From positions 124,001-188,000 of the forward strand of contig JAKPAG010000004.1 of the NCBI GenBank assembly GCA_029779535.1: a DNA stretch of 64,000 bases, given 5' to 3'. The number at the start of each line of letters is the position of its first letter. Position 1 is the first letter of the stretch. Shown one piece after another: positions 36,612 to 46,200 of this stretch. The notes under the pieces are model-generated. The model was not told the DNA's origin. It searched no databases and saw nothing but the letters and a program-made list of their open reading frames with translations. This DNA is from Pseudomonadota bacterium (GTDB taxonomy: Bacteria > Pseudomonadota > Alphaproteobacteria > Sphingomonadales > Sphingomonadaceae). Position numbers and translations under genes: made by a program.

Positions 36612-37775
36612 TCAGTCTTCCGGAGCGTGTTCGAGAATGCCGACGACGAACATCCAGCCGATGAAATAGAGACAGGCCGCCGCCGCCGCGACGATGATGG
36701 TGTTCAGCAGGCGCTTCGGCAGGAGCGGGGCATCGGGCAGATTGGGATTGACCACGCGTTCCAGGTAGAACTGCTGCCGCTGCGCGTCCGCACGGGCCTG
36801 AACCAGCGCGGCATCGGCGGCATTGAGCGCCGCCGTGGCGAATTCCTGCTCGACCAGCAGATTTTCATACCCGCCGATCTTCGAGGCGATCCCCTGGTCG
36901 CTGCCCACCAGACGGCTGTCCTGCGAGGCGATCTGCGCCGACATGGCGGCGATCCGGTCACGCAGGGCCGGGATTGCCGGATTGCGGGGCGTCATGCGCT
37001 GGATCAGCTCAAGCTGTGCCTGGAGCGTGGCCCGCTCGGCGACCAGCTTGTTGGAAATATCGAGGACCCCGCCGACCTGCTTGGCAGGGTCGATCACTTC
37101 CCTGGCGTTGCGGTAGCGCGCCACCATCAGCCGCGCTTCCCTGGCGCGAGCGGTGGCCAGTTCGACCTGCCGCTGGGCTTCGCCGATCCCGCGGGCCTGG
37201 GCGCGGTCGTTCAACCGGTTGACCAGTTGCTCGCTCAATTCCAGCAGACGCGAATTGATCGCGTGCGCATCGCCTGGCGTAAACGCCTTGACGCGAATAA
37301 TCGCCGTTCCGGTTTCGGTGTCCTGACCGACTTCGACCATGTGGCCGTAGAACTTGTAAAGTTCCTCGAACGTATCGCGCGAGAAAAGCGCCGGGAATCG
37401 GGAAAAAACGTCAATATCCGACGAAGAGAACTTTTCCCGGATACGGGAACTCTTTTCCAGTTCGCTCAGTGCGTCGCGCGAGCGGACAAAGGCCAAGACT
37501 TCGTTGGCCTGTTCCTGCCCGCTTGATAGACCAGTGGTCTGGATGAGGTTGGCCAGCGTAGAAATCTGCCCGCGCTTCTGGTCGGGACTTTTTACGACGA
37601 ACCGTGATTCCGAAATGAAAACGTCCGACGCGTAAAGGCCGTTATAGATGCCGGCGCAAATAGTCGGGAGAACCACGAACAGGAAAAGCCAGCGGCGCCG
37701 GCTGATCCATTCCCGCAGCGCGGACCGCTTGACCGGCTGTTCCGCTTCAATTTGGGCCACTGCTGTCATGTTCAT
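36612..37775 (-). CDS. kpsE: Capsule export inner-membrane adaptor (KpsE/BexC/CtrB family)
   Basis: 387-residue polysaccharide co-polymerase-like protein with a membrane helix near each end (about residues 28-48 and 358-378) and a long periplasmic coiled coil between. It links KpsMT to the outer-membrane lipoprotein encoded at 20815. Segments VFISESRFVVKSPDQKRG and VVNPNLPDAPLLPKRLLN match the family. Starts tried: ATG 37775 or ATG 37769, neither with a strong ribosome binding site; the longer frame upstream is not conserved-looking. Confidence 0.92.
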   Translation of the reverse strand: MNMTAVAQIEAEQPVKRSALREWISRRRWLFLFVVLPTICAGIYNGLYASDVFISESRFVVKSPDQKRGQISTLANLIQTTGLSSGQEQANEVLAFVRSRDALSELEKSSRIREKFSSSDIDVFSRFPALFSRDTFEELYKFYGHMVEVGQDTETGTAIIRVKAFTPGDAHAINSRLLELSEQLVNRLNDRAQARGIGEAQRQVELATARAREARLMVARYRNAREVIDPAKQVGGVLDISNKLVAERATLQAQLELIQRMTPRNPAIPALRDRIAAMSAQIASQDSRLVGSDQGIASKIGGYENLLVEQEFATAALNAADAALVQARADAQRQQFYLERVVNPNLPDAPLLPKRLLNTIIVAAAAACLYFIGWMFVVGILEHAPED

Positions 37776-37952
37776 ACTATCTGTGCCGTATACTAGCGGG
37801 CTACGCGGGGGATCACCCGCAATAGTGCCAGAGCGGTAGGCCAACACGCCGTCCGGCGCAAGGTGGGAACGCAATGCGGCCCACGGTCAATGCCATAAAA
37901 GATTTGACGACCTGCCGACCGGCGGCGCGGCAAACGATGCTCATCCGGATCG
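37776..37952 (-). promoter_or_regulatory. Gap between fcl and kpsE
   Basis: 177 bases on the minus strand between the fcl stop (37953) and the kpsE start. It should contain the kpsEMT promoter and any fcl terminator; no clear hairpin or promoter was seen. Confidence 0.3.
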
Positions 37953-38897
37953 CTAGGCCGCGCTTTGCGCCTGGTCCAGAAACGCAGCGTAAGCCCGGGC
38001 CACGCCCTCGCGCAGGCTGACCTGCGGCGCCCACCCGAAGGAGCGAAGGCGGCTGTTGTCCATCAGCTTGCGCGGGGTGCCATCGGGCTTGGACGGGTCG
38101 GTCACCACTTCGCCCCGGGCATAGTCCAGCACGTCCATCACCAGCCGGGTCAGCTCCATGATCGAGATGTCCTCGCCCGAGCCGACATTGACGTGGCCCT
38201 TGTCCGAATAGACCTTCATCAGGTGGACGCAGGCATCCGCGCAGTCATCGACGTAGAGGAATTCGCGGCGCGGCGAGCCCGTGCCCCAGACCTGCACCGG
38301 GGCGCCGATCAGCCTTGCTTCGTGGACCTTGCGGATCAGCGCGGGCAGCACATGGCTGGAGTTGAGGTCGAAGTTGTCGCCCGGGCCATAAAGGTTGGTC
38401 GGCATGGCGCTGATGTAATCGCAGCCATACTGCTGGCGGTAGGCCTGGGCCAGCTTGATCCCGGCGATCTTGGCGATCGCGTACCACTCGTTGGTTGGCT
38501 CCAGTTCGCCGGTCAGCAGCGCGTCTTCCTGGATCGGTTGCGGCGCGAACTTGGGGTAAATGCAGGACGAGCCCAGGAACAGCAGCTTTTCCACCCCCAC
38601 ATCGTGCGCGCCGGTGAAGATCGCGGTTTCGATCAGCAGGTTGTCGCGCAGGAAATCGACCGGATAGGTCGAATTGGCGAGGATTCCGCCAACCCGGGCG
38701 GCGGCCAGGAACACCGCCTGGGGGCGTTCCTTGCGCATCCAGTCCAGCACGGCGCGCTGGTCGGTCAGGTCCAGCGTCTCACGCCCGACCGTCAGGACTT
38801 CGCATTGCTCGTCGGCCAGGCGGCGGGCAATCGCCCCGCCGACCATGCCGCGATGGCCGGCAACCCAGACGCGCTTACCGGCAAGATCATAGGTCAT
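37953..38897 (-). CDS. fcl: GDP-L-fucose synthase
   Basis: Epimerises and reduces GDP-4-keto-6-deoxymannose to GDP-L-fucose. The 314-residue SDR has GHRGMVGGAIARRL, the catalytic GSSCIYPKFA serine region, YAIAKIAGIKLAQAYR (Tyr-Lys), and SAMPTNLYGPGDNFDL. Sits three bases after gmd, the usual pair. It implies L-fucose (or a GDP-6-deoxy sugar) in the polymer. Confidence 0.95.
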   Translation of the reverse strand: MTYDLAGKRVWVAGHRGMVGGAIARRLADEQCEVLTVGRETLDLTDQRAVLDWMRKERPQAVFLAAARVGGILANSTYPVDFLRDNLLIETAIFTGAHDVGVEKLLFLGSSCIYPKFAPQPIQEDALLTGELEPTNEWYAIAKIAGIKLAQAYRQQYGCDYISAMPTNLYGPGDNFDLNSSHVLPALIRKVHEARLIGAPVQVWGTGSPRREFLYVDDCADACVHLMKVYSDKGHVNVGSGEDISIMELTRLVMDVLDYARGEVVTDPSKPDGTPRKLMDNSRLRSFGWAPQVSLREGVARAYAAFLDQAQSAA

Positions 38898-38900
38898 CGG

Positions 38901-39965
38901 TCAGCTACCCAGCCCGATCGCGGCGGTGCGCATCACGTCAAGGTCGGCCTGGACCATTTCGCGGGCCAGATCGCGCACCGAGGTTTCGTGGCGCCAGCCC
39001 AGCTTGGTGTGGGCCTTGGTCGGATCGCCGATCAGCAGGTCAACCTCGGTCGGGCGGAAATAGCGCGGATCGACCGCGACGCGCAGCGCCCCGGTCTGCT
39101 TGCAGAAGCCCTGCTCGGCCGCGCCTTCGCCGCGCCATTCCAGCTCGATCCCGACGTCCGCGAACGACCATTCGACGAACTGGCGCACCGTGTTGGTTTC
39201 GCCGGTGGCCAGCACGTAATCGTCCGGCTCGTCCTGTTGCAGCATCATCCACATCCCGCGCACATATTCGCGCGCATGGCCCCAGTCGCGCTTGGCATCG
39301 AGGTTGCCGAGATAGAGCACGTCCTGCCGCCCGAGCGAGATCGCGGCGGCGGCGCGGGTGATCTTGCGGGTGACGAAGGTTTCGCCGCGCAGCGGGCTCT
39401 CGTGGTTGAACAGGATGCCGTTGGAGGCATGCATGCCATAGGCTTCGCGGTAATTGACCACGATCCAGTAGGCATAGAGCTTGGCCGCGGCATAGGGGCT
39501 GCGCGGATAGAACGGCGTGGTTTCGCGCTGCGGCACTTCCTGGACCAGGCCGTAAAGCTCTGAGGTGGATGCCTGGTAGAACCGGGTCGTCTGTTCCAGC
39601 CCCAGGATGCGGATCGCCTCAAGCAGGCGCAGCGTGCCCAGCGCGTCCGAATTGGCCGTGTATTCGGGCGTTTCGAAGCTGACCTGGACGTGGCTTTGCG
39701 CCGCGAGGTTGTAGATTTCGTCCGGCTGGGTTTCCTGGACGATGCGGATCAGGTTGGTCGAATCCGTCATGTCGCCGTAATGCAGCGTCAGCTGCGGGTT
39801 CGGCTTGTGCGGATCTTCGTAGATGTCGTCGATCCGCCCGGTGTTGAAGGACGAGGAGCGCCGCTTGATCCCGTGAACGCGGTATCCCTTGTCGAGCAGC
39901 AGGCGGGCCAGGTACGCGCCGTCTTGCCCGGTGATGCCGGTAATCAGGGCCGTCTTGTTGGTCAC
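38901..39965 (-). CDS. gmd: GDP-mannose 4,6-dehydratase
   Basis: Makes GDP-4-keto-6-deoxymannose, precursor of fucose, rhamnose-D and perosamine. The 354-residue protein has [65 protein letters not shown] and [19 protein letters not shown] 39965 with AAGGAA nine bases upstream is preferred; the longer frame has no family similarity. First gene of the fcl-gmd unit at the right edge of the capsule locus. Confidence 0.96.
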   Translation of the reverse strand: MTNKTALITGITGQDGAYLARLLLDKGYRVHGIKRRSSSFNTGRIDDIYEDPHKPNPQLTLHYGDMTDSTNLIRIVQETQPDEIYNLAAQSHVQVSFETPEYTANSDALGTLRLLEAIRILGLEQTTRFYQASTSELYGLVQEVPQRETTPFYPRSPYAAAKLYAYWIVVNYREAYGMHASNGILFNHESPLRGETFVTRKITRAAAAISLGRQDVLYLGNLDAKRDWGHAREYVRGMWMMLQQDEPDDYVLATGETNTVRQFVEWSFADVGIELEWRGEGAAEQGFCKQTGALRVAVDPRYFRPTEVDLLIGDPTKAHTKLGWRHETSVRDLAREMVQADLDVMRTAAIGLGS

Positions 39966-40256
39966 TCCGGGGATTCCTTTGGAAACTGATTGATATGGGA
40001 TGCCATCCCCAAGCGGGATTGCGTCCTGCCGCCAGCCACGGGCCGGAACTGGCAGGTCGGCCCCCTTGGCGCGCCCTGGATCGCGCCCGTTCACTCGCCC
40101 AAAGGCATCGCATTGGCAATATCGAATTGAGGTATTGTGCCTATTTGACCCGGCGCGGCATTTTTCGCCCACGTTGCCGGTCAAGGCGTTGGGCCGCCAG
40201 ACGGCGATCAGCCGTCCGCCCTCAGCCTCGTTCAGCGCCGGGGCACGGCGGCGGGC
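39966..40256. other. Intergenic region between gmd and DUF2892 gene
   Basis: 291 bases without a gene. It should hold the gmd promoter (both neighbours are on the minus strand) and the end of the sulfide unit. A small stem GACGGC-GATCA-GCCGTC at 40201-40217 has no T-tract and was not called a terminator. This gap marks the right boundary of the capsule locus. Confidence 0.4.
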
Positions 40257-40460
40257 TCAGTCGAAACTGGCTCCGGGGCGCACGCCCAGCTTCTTGAACA
40301 CCGTGGCGGCAGGGCACCAGCCGGTGAAGCTGGCCTGCAGCATGTTCAGCCCGGCAAAGGCAGTCAGGTACAGCCAGGCCGGATGGACCCAGTGCGCCAA
40401 GGCCAGGCTGGCCAGCACCACCACGCCGGCAAAGCGTAAAACGGCGGAATCGAGTGTCAT
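40257..40460 (-). CDS. DUF2892 (YgaP-type) inner-membrane protein
   Basis: 67-residue protein with two hydrophobic segments and the family features RFAGVVVLASLALAHWV, FAGLNMLQASFTGWCPAATVFKKLG. These small membrane domains often accompany rhodaneses and sulfide/persulfide genes; E. coli YgaP fuses one to a rhodanese. Twelve bases downstream of the sulfide:quinone oxidoreductase gene, probably co-transcribed. Confidence 0.88.
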   Translation of the reverse strand: MTLDSAVLRFAGVVVLASLALAHWVHPAWLYLTAFAGLNMLQASFTGWCPAATVFKKLGVRPGASFD

Positions 40461-40472
40461 GCCAGGTGCTCC

Positions 40473-41753
40473 TTACTTGAACCGCAGCTTGCTGATGCCG
40501 AGCGCGTGCAGCGCGAGCTTTTCGTAGAACGGCTCGCTGGTGCCCCGGCGGATCTTGTGGAGGAAGTATTTCTCGAACCCGATCTTGGCGAGGTGGACCC
40601 ATTTGCCCTCGCTTGACCAGTTGACGTTGCGCGGCGGGATCTGCGGCTGGGCGACAAAGGCCACGCCGCCATCGCCGAAATCGGCCAGGCAGACCGCGTT
40701 CCAGCTGGCCTCCTCGCTGGGTTCCTGGCCAGCCAGGATCAGCTTGAGGTTGGCGGCGATCGCGGTGACCATGCTTTCGATCATGAACCCGGTCTTGGGC
40801 ACGCCGACCGGGACCGGGGTCTTGCCCACCGGCGGGATCGCCACGCAGACGCCCAGCGCGAACACGTTGGGGAAGGCGGGGTTGCGCTGGTGCTTGTCGG
40901 CCAGGATGAAGCCGCGTGGATTGGTCAGCCCCTCGATCCCGAACACCGCAGGCACGCCGCGAAAGGCGGGCAGGATCATCGAGAAGCCGAACGGCAACTC
41001 GTGCTGGCCCTTGACCGAGCCGTCCTCGTTCACTTCCTCGACATGCATCAGGGCGTCCTCGACCCTGGCGATGCGCGCATTGGTGATCCACTTGATGTGG
41101 CGACCTCGCATCTCGCTTTCGAGCAGGCCCTTGGTGTCGCCCACCCCGTCGAGGCCCAGGTGGCCGACATAGGGTTCGGCAGTGACGAAGGTCATTGGCA
41201 CCCGGTCGCGGATCTTGCGGCGGCGCAGCTCGGTATCGACGATCATCGCGAATTCGTAGGCCGGGCCATAGCACGAGGCGCCCTGCGCCGCGCCGATCAC
41301 GACGGGCTTGGGATCGGCGGCAAGCCGTTCGAACATGTCGGCGGCTGCCGAGGCGTGGTCGGTGCGGCAGACCGATTGGGTAAAGCCCTTCGGCCCCAGC
41401 CCGTCCACTTCGTCAAACGCCAGTTCCGGGCCGGTGGCGATGACCAGGTAGTCATAGCTGACCGAAGAGCCGTCGTTCAGCTCGATCCGGTTTTCCCCCG
41501 GATGGACCCGTTTGGCCCCAGCCGAGGTAAAGCCGATGCCCTTTTTCGCCATGATCGGCGGCAGGTGGACCTTGATCGCGTCGGGCTCACGCCAACGCAC
41601 CGCGACCCAGGGGTTCGATGGCACGAACCAGAAATCGTCCGAATCGTTCACCACCATGACTTCGGCCTGGCCCTGGACGGCGCCGCGGATTTCATAAGCC
41701 GCGATCGTCCCGCCAAGCCCGGCGCCAAGAACCACAATTACCGGTAGCGCCAT
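40473..41753 (-). CDS. sqr: Sulfide:quinone oxidoreductase-like flavoprotein
   Basis: 426-residue FAD protein of the SQR family: oxidises sulfide to a persulfide or polysulfur product and passes electrons to quinone at the membrane surface. N-terminal VVLGAGLGGTIAAYEI binds FAD; the three conserved SQR cysteines are present as C129 (QSVCRTDH), C161 (GASCYGPAYEF) and C355 (WNAVCLADFG). The C-terminal amphipathic tail could bind the membrane. Start ATG 41753 follows TAGGAG. Diverges from the rhodanese-RND operon across a palindromic site. Confidence 0.9.
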   Translation of the reverse strand: MALPVIVVLGAGLGGTIAAYEIRGAVQGQAEVMVVNDSDDFWFVPSNPWVAVRWREPDAIKVHLPPIMAKKGIGFTSAGAKRVHPGENRIELNDGSSVSYDYLVIATGPELAFDEVDGLGPKGFTQSVCRTDHASAAADMFERLAADPKPVVIGAAQGASCYGPAYEFAMIVDTELRRRKIRDRVPMTFVTAEPYVGHLGLDGVGDTKGLLESEMRGRHIKWITNARIARVEDALMHVEEVNEDGSVKGQHELPFGFSMILPAFRGVPAVFGIEGLTNPRGFILADKHQRNPAFPNVFALGVCVAIPPVGKTPVPVGVPKTGFMIESMVTAIAANLKLILAGQEPSEEASWNAVCLADFGDGGVAFVAQPQIPPRNVNWSSEGKWVHLAKIGFEKYFLHKIRRGTSEPFYEKLALHALGISKLRFK

Positions 41754-41823
41754 GATCCTGCTCCTACCTGCGGCGTTGCCCTTCGTTGCGACCCGAAAGG
41801 ACCCGACTCACTGTCTATGTGAC

Positions 41824-41853
41824 TTGACTAATATTAGTTAAAGACGATATGAG
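41824..41853 (+). promoter_or_regulatory. Palindromic operator overlapping a promoter in the sqr/rhodanese divergent region
   Basis: TTGACTAATATTAGTTAA (41824-41841) contains a perfect 12-base dyad ACTAATATTAGT and is 16/18 symmetric overall. On the plus strand TTGACT can act as -35 with TATGAG (41848-41853) as -10 at 18-base spacing. It lies 71 bases from the sqr start and 64 bases from the rhodanese start. An AT-rich dyad of this size is what ArsR-family repressors bind, and an ArsR gene ends the plus operon. Assignment to that regulator is inference. Confidence 0.6.
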
Positions 41854-41904
41854 CAAGAGGAAATATGCAGCGGCAGATTCGCCGCACAGGAAGGACGCAG
41901 GACA

Positions 41905-42240
41905 ATGGTTTTCGGTTTCGGCAAGGCGCGGCATCGTGAACTGACCCCGGGCGAGCTTGCGCAGCTGCTGCGCGATGATCGGGCGCTGGTGGTCGATGTG
42001 CGCGAAGTGGACGAATTCGCTACCGGGCACATTCCTGGGGCGGTCAACCTGCCGCTTTCCACTTTCCAGACCAGCCAGCTGCCCGATGCGGGCGGGCGGA
42101 CCATGGTGCTGAACTGCGCCGCCGGGCGGCGTTCGGCCATGGCGCTGGAACGCTGCGCCATGGCGCGGTCGGAAGTGGACACGCACCTCGCCGGGGGCTT
42201 CGGTGCCTGGCAGGCGGCGGGATTGCCGGTCGAACGCTGA
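41905..42240 (+). CDS. Rhodanese-domain sulfurtransferase
   Basis: 111-residue single-domain rhodanese. Catalytic C71 lies in VLNCAAGRRSAMALE; VVDVREVDEFATGHIPGAVNLP is the CH2A-like region and HLAGGFGAWQAAGLPVE the C-terminal signature. It would take sulfane sulfur, probably the persulfide made by SQR. First gene of an operon with the RND pump and the ArsR regulator. Confidence 0.93.
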   Translation: MVFGFGKARHRELTPGELAQLLRDDRALVVDVREVDEFATGHIPGAVNLPLSTFQTSQLPDAGGRTMVLNCAAGRRSAMALERCAMARSEVDTHLAGGFGAWQAAGLPVER

Positions 42241-42261
42241 ACGACGGAAAGGAAGCGGGGG

Positions 42262-43278
42262 ATGCGCAAGGCTGGACTGACGATCGCAACGCTGGCCATG
42301 GCGCTGGTGCTCGCCTCCTGCGGCGAAACGAGTGTACCGGCCCCGCCGGCCAAGGCTCCGATCGGGCAGCGGCTGGTGCTGGCCCCGGCCGATGCCGCCG
42401 CCTGGCAGGACGTCAGCGCGGAAGTGACCACGGTTGACCAGGCCCAGGTCCTGGCGCGCATTCCCGGCATCCTGACCAGCCTGTCCGTGCGCGAGGGCGA
42501 TCTGGTGACCAAAGGCCAGGTGATCGGCCGGATCGTCGACAGCCAGCTTGGCTACCAGGCCGGGGCTTACGGCGCGCAGGCCGCCGCTGCCCAGGCCCAG
42601 GCCGCCCAGGCCGAGGCGGAACTGTCACGGGTGAAGTACCTTTACCAGAACGGCGTCTATGCCAAGGCGCGGCTGGATCAGGCGCAGGCCGCCGCCGATG
42701 CCGCGCGCGCGCAGATCCGCGCCGCCCAGGCCCAGCAGGCCGCCGTTGGCGCCGTGGCCGGGCAGGGCGCGGTGATTGCGCCGACCAGCGGCCGCGTGCT
42801 GCGTGCCGATGTGCCGGCGGGCGCTCCGGTGGCCCCGGGCGTGGTGGTTGCGGCGATTACCGCCGGGCCGACCGTGCTGCGCCTGCAGATTCCCGAATCG
42901 CTGGCCGACAAGGTCCGCCCCGGCTCGCAGGTTCAGGCCAGCGCGCTGGCGGGGACAAGCGCGGGCCGCGTGGTGCGCGTCTATCCCGCGATCAGCGCGG
43001 GGCAGTTCGCCGCCGATGTCGAAATGCCGGGGCTGGACAACCGCCTGGTCGGGCGGCGCCTGGCTGCGCGGGTCGAAACCGGCGCGCGCAAGGCGCTGCT
43101 GGTCCCGACCAATTTCGTGACCAGCCGTTACGGCATCGACTATGTTACCGTGCTCGCCAAGGATGGCAGCGCGGCGCAGGTGCCGGTGCAGCTTGCGCCC
43201 AGCAGCGTGCCGGGCAAGCTGGAACTGCTGTCCGGCGCTGCGGCGGGCGATACCCTGATCTCGCAGGCCGGCCAATGA
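42262..43278 (+). CDS. RND efflux periplasmic adaptor lipoprotein
   Basis: 338-residue membrane fusion protein. Lipobox in LVLASCGE (Cys about 20). Biotinyl-lipoyl-like halves (VLARIPGILTSLSVREGDLV and VIAPTSGRVLRADVPAGAPV) flank an alpha-hairpin rich in Ala/Gln (AAAAQAQAAQAEAELSRV onward). Bridges the pump at 43275 to an outer-membrane channel; no TolC-like gene lies in the window. Overlaps the pump gene by ATGA. Confidence 0.92.
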   Translation: MRKAGLTIATLAMALVLASCGETSVPAPPAKAPIGQRLVLAPADAAAWQDVSAEVTTVDQAQVLARIPGILTSLSVREGDLVTKGQVIGRIVDSQLGYQAGAYGAQAAAAQAQAAQAEAELSRVKYLYQNGVYAKARLDQAQAAADAARAQIRAAQAQQAAVGAVAGQGAVIAPTSGRVLRADVPAGAPVAPGVVVAAITAGPTVLRLQIPESLADKVRPGSQVQASALAGTSAGRVVRVYPAISAGQFAADVEMPGLDNRLVGRRLAARVETGARKALLVPTNFVTSRYGIDYVTVLAKDGSAAQVPVQLAPSSVPGKLELLSGAAAGDTLISQAGQ

Positions 43279-46200
43279 ACCTGGGCATTTCCGGGCGGTT
43301 GACCCGCGCGACGATCCAGTCGCCGCTGACCCCGCTGCTGCTGCTCGCCGCGATGGTGGTTGGCCTGATCGCCACGATCACCATCCCGCGCGAGGAAGAA
43401 CCGCAGATCTCGGTGCCGATGGTCGACATCCGGGTCATGGCCCCCGGCCTGTCCGCGCCCGAGGCGATCGAACTGGTGGCCAAGCCGCTCGAAACCATCG
43501 TCAAGAGCGTCAACGGGGTCGAACACGTCTATACCCAGGCGCAGGACAATGGCGTGCTGGTCACCGCGCGGTTCCTGGTCGGCTCCAACCAGGAAGATGC
43601 CGTCACCCGCATCAACGAAAAGATCGCCGCCAATATCGACCGCATCCCCGTGGGCATTCCCCCGCCGCAGGTCACCGTGCGCGGGATCAGCGACGTGCCC
43701 ATCGTGGTGCTGACCCTGACGCCCAGGCCCGGCGCCCCGGGGCAGTGGAACGACCAGGCGCTGTTCGAGTTGGCGGGCAAGCTCCGCACCGAACTGGCCA
43801 AGGTCGATGATGTCGGCCTGACCTTCATTACCGGCGGCCAACGCATGGCGCTGCGCGTGGTGCCCGATCCGGCGCGGCTGGCGGCGCACCAGGTGCCGCT
43901 GGGCAGCGTGATCGAAGCGGTCAGCCAGGCCAATCGCGCTTTCCCTGCCGGGACCGTGCGCGAAGGCGGGCAGGCCGTGGCCGTCACCGCCGGTCAGACG
44001 CTCAAGACCGCCGAAGAGCTCGGCAACCTCACCGTCCGTTCGGCCGGCGGCGCGCCGGTGCTGCTGCGCGATGTGGCCACGGTGCAGCAGGGGCCGACCC
44101 AGGACCAGGCCCGCGCCTGGCGCTGGGCGCGCGATGACACGGCGGGCTGGGTGATGACCCCGGCGGTCAGCCTGGCGATCGCCAAGCGCGCCGGGGCCAA
44201 TGCGGTGACCGTGTCTGAACAGGTGGTTGAGCGGCTCGACCTGCTCAAGGGCAAGCTGGTGCCCGAAAGCGTCAGCGTGGCGGTGACCCGCAACTATGGC
44301 GAAACCGCCAATGAAAAGGCCAACGAGCTGATCTTCCACCTCGCCCTGGCGACGATTTCGATCGTCGTGCTGATCGGCTTCGCGATTGGTTGGCGCGAGG
44401 CGGGGGTGACCGCCATCGTCATTCCCACCACCATCATGCTGACCATGTTCGCCAGCAAGATCATGGGCTTTACCATCAACCGCGTCAGCCTGTTCGCGCT
44501 GATCTTCTCGATCGGCATCCTGGTCGACGATGCGATCGTGATGATCGAGAACATCGCCCGGCACTGGGGCATGGCTGATGGGCGCAGCCGGATCGACGCG
44601 GCGGTCGATGCCGTGGCCGAAGTCGGCAATCCCACCATTGTCGCGACGCTCACCGTGGTGGCCGCCCTGCTGCCGATGCTGTTCGTGTCGGGCCTGATGG
44701 GCCCCTACATGGCGCCGATCCCGATCAACGCCAGCGCGGCGATGGTGTTCAGCTTCTTCGTCGCGGTGATCATCGCCCCCTGGCTGATGATCCGCTTTGC
44801 CCGCGAGGCGCTGGCCCACGGCGAACACGATCCGCACGGCGGCAAGCTGGGCGCGCTGTATCGCCGCTATGCCAGCCGCGTGATCGCCAGCCGCGACAGC
44901 GCGCGCCGATTTCTCATCGCGGTGGGCGGGGCCACGCTGGTCGCCTGCTCGATGTTCTATTTCAAGGCGGTGACGGTCAAGCTGCTGCCGTTTGACAACA
45001 AGAGCGAAGTGCAACTGGTGCTCGACATGCCCGAAGGGACCAGCCTGGAAATGACCGGGCGGGTGCTGGAACAGGCTGCCGCGGTTGTCCGCCGCGTGCC
45101 CGAAGTGGTGGCGATGGAAGCCTATGCCGGGACCAGCGCGCCGTTCAACTTCAACGGGCTGGTGCGGCATTACTTCCTGCGCGCGCAGCCGGAACTGGGC
45201 GACCTGATGGTCACGCTCCAGCCCAAGGGCGATCGCTCGCGCTCCAGCCACGAGATCGCGGTGGACCTGCGCGAGCAGTTGCTGAAAGCGGTGCCGCTGC
45301 CGGCCGGGGCCTCGCTCAAGGTGGTGGAAACCCCGCCGGGGCCGCCGGTGCTGGCAACCCTGCTGGCCGAAATCTACGGCCCGGACGAACAGACCCGCCG
45401 CCAGACCGCGGAACAGGTCGAAAAGCTGTTCAAGTCAGTGCCCTATATCGTCGATGTCGACAATTCGTTCGGCACGGCGCGCCCGACGCTGCAGCTGGTC
45501 CCGGACCGGGCCAAGCTGGATCAGTATGGTCTGTCCGAACGCCAGCTGTTCGATTCGATCGGCGCGCTGCTGGGCAATACCACGGTCGGCCATGCCCCGC
45601 GCGGGGCGGACCGCGATCCGTTGCCGATCGAGCTGGGGCTGGACCAGGCGCAGCGCAGCTGGTCGGCCAGCCTCGCCGCCACCCCGGTCGCGGTGGCGCC
45701 CGGCGGGCAGCTGGTGCCGCTGGGCGAACTGGTCAGCGCCCGAGTGGTGCCGGGCGGGCAGGCGATGTTCCGGCGCGACGGTCGCGGCGCGGCCATGGTG
45801 CTGGCGGACCTCGCTGGCCGATACGAAGCGCCGATCTATGGTATGCTCGCGGTCGACGATGCGGTCGAACGGTTCGACTGGGCCCAGGCCGGCCTGACCA
45901 GGCCCGATGTGCTGCTGAACGGCCAGCCGCTCGATGAAAGCAAGACCTCGCTGCTGTGGGACGGCGAATGGGAAATCACCTGGGTGACCTTCCGCGACAT
46001 GGGCGCGGCCTTCATGGTCGCGCTGCTGGGGATCTATGTGCTGGTGGTCGGACAGTTCCGCAGCTTCAAGCTGCCGCTGGTGATCCTCACGCCCATCCCG
46101 CTGACGCTGGTGGGGATCGTGGCCGGGCACATGCTGTTCATGGCCCCGTTCACCGCCACCAGCATGATCGGCTTCATCGCCTTGGCCGGGATCATCGTGC

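Noticed and set aside
40201..40217. Stem GACGGC-GATCA-GCCGTC as terminator of the sqr/DUF2892 unit
   Set aside because: Only six base pairs, no T-tract on either strand, common by chance at this GC content.
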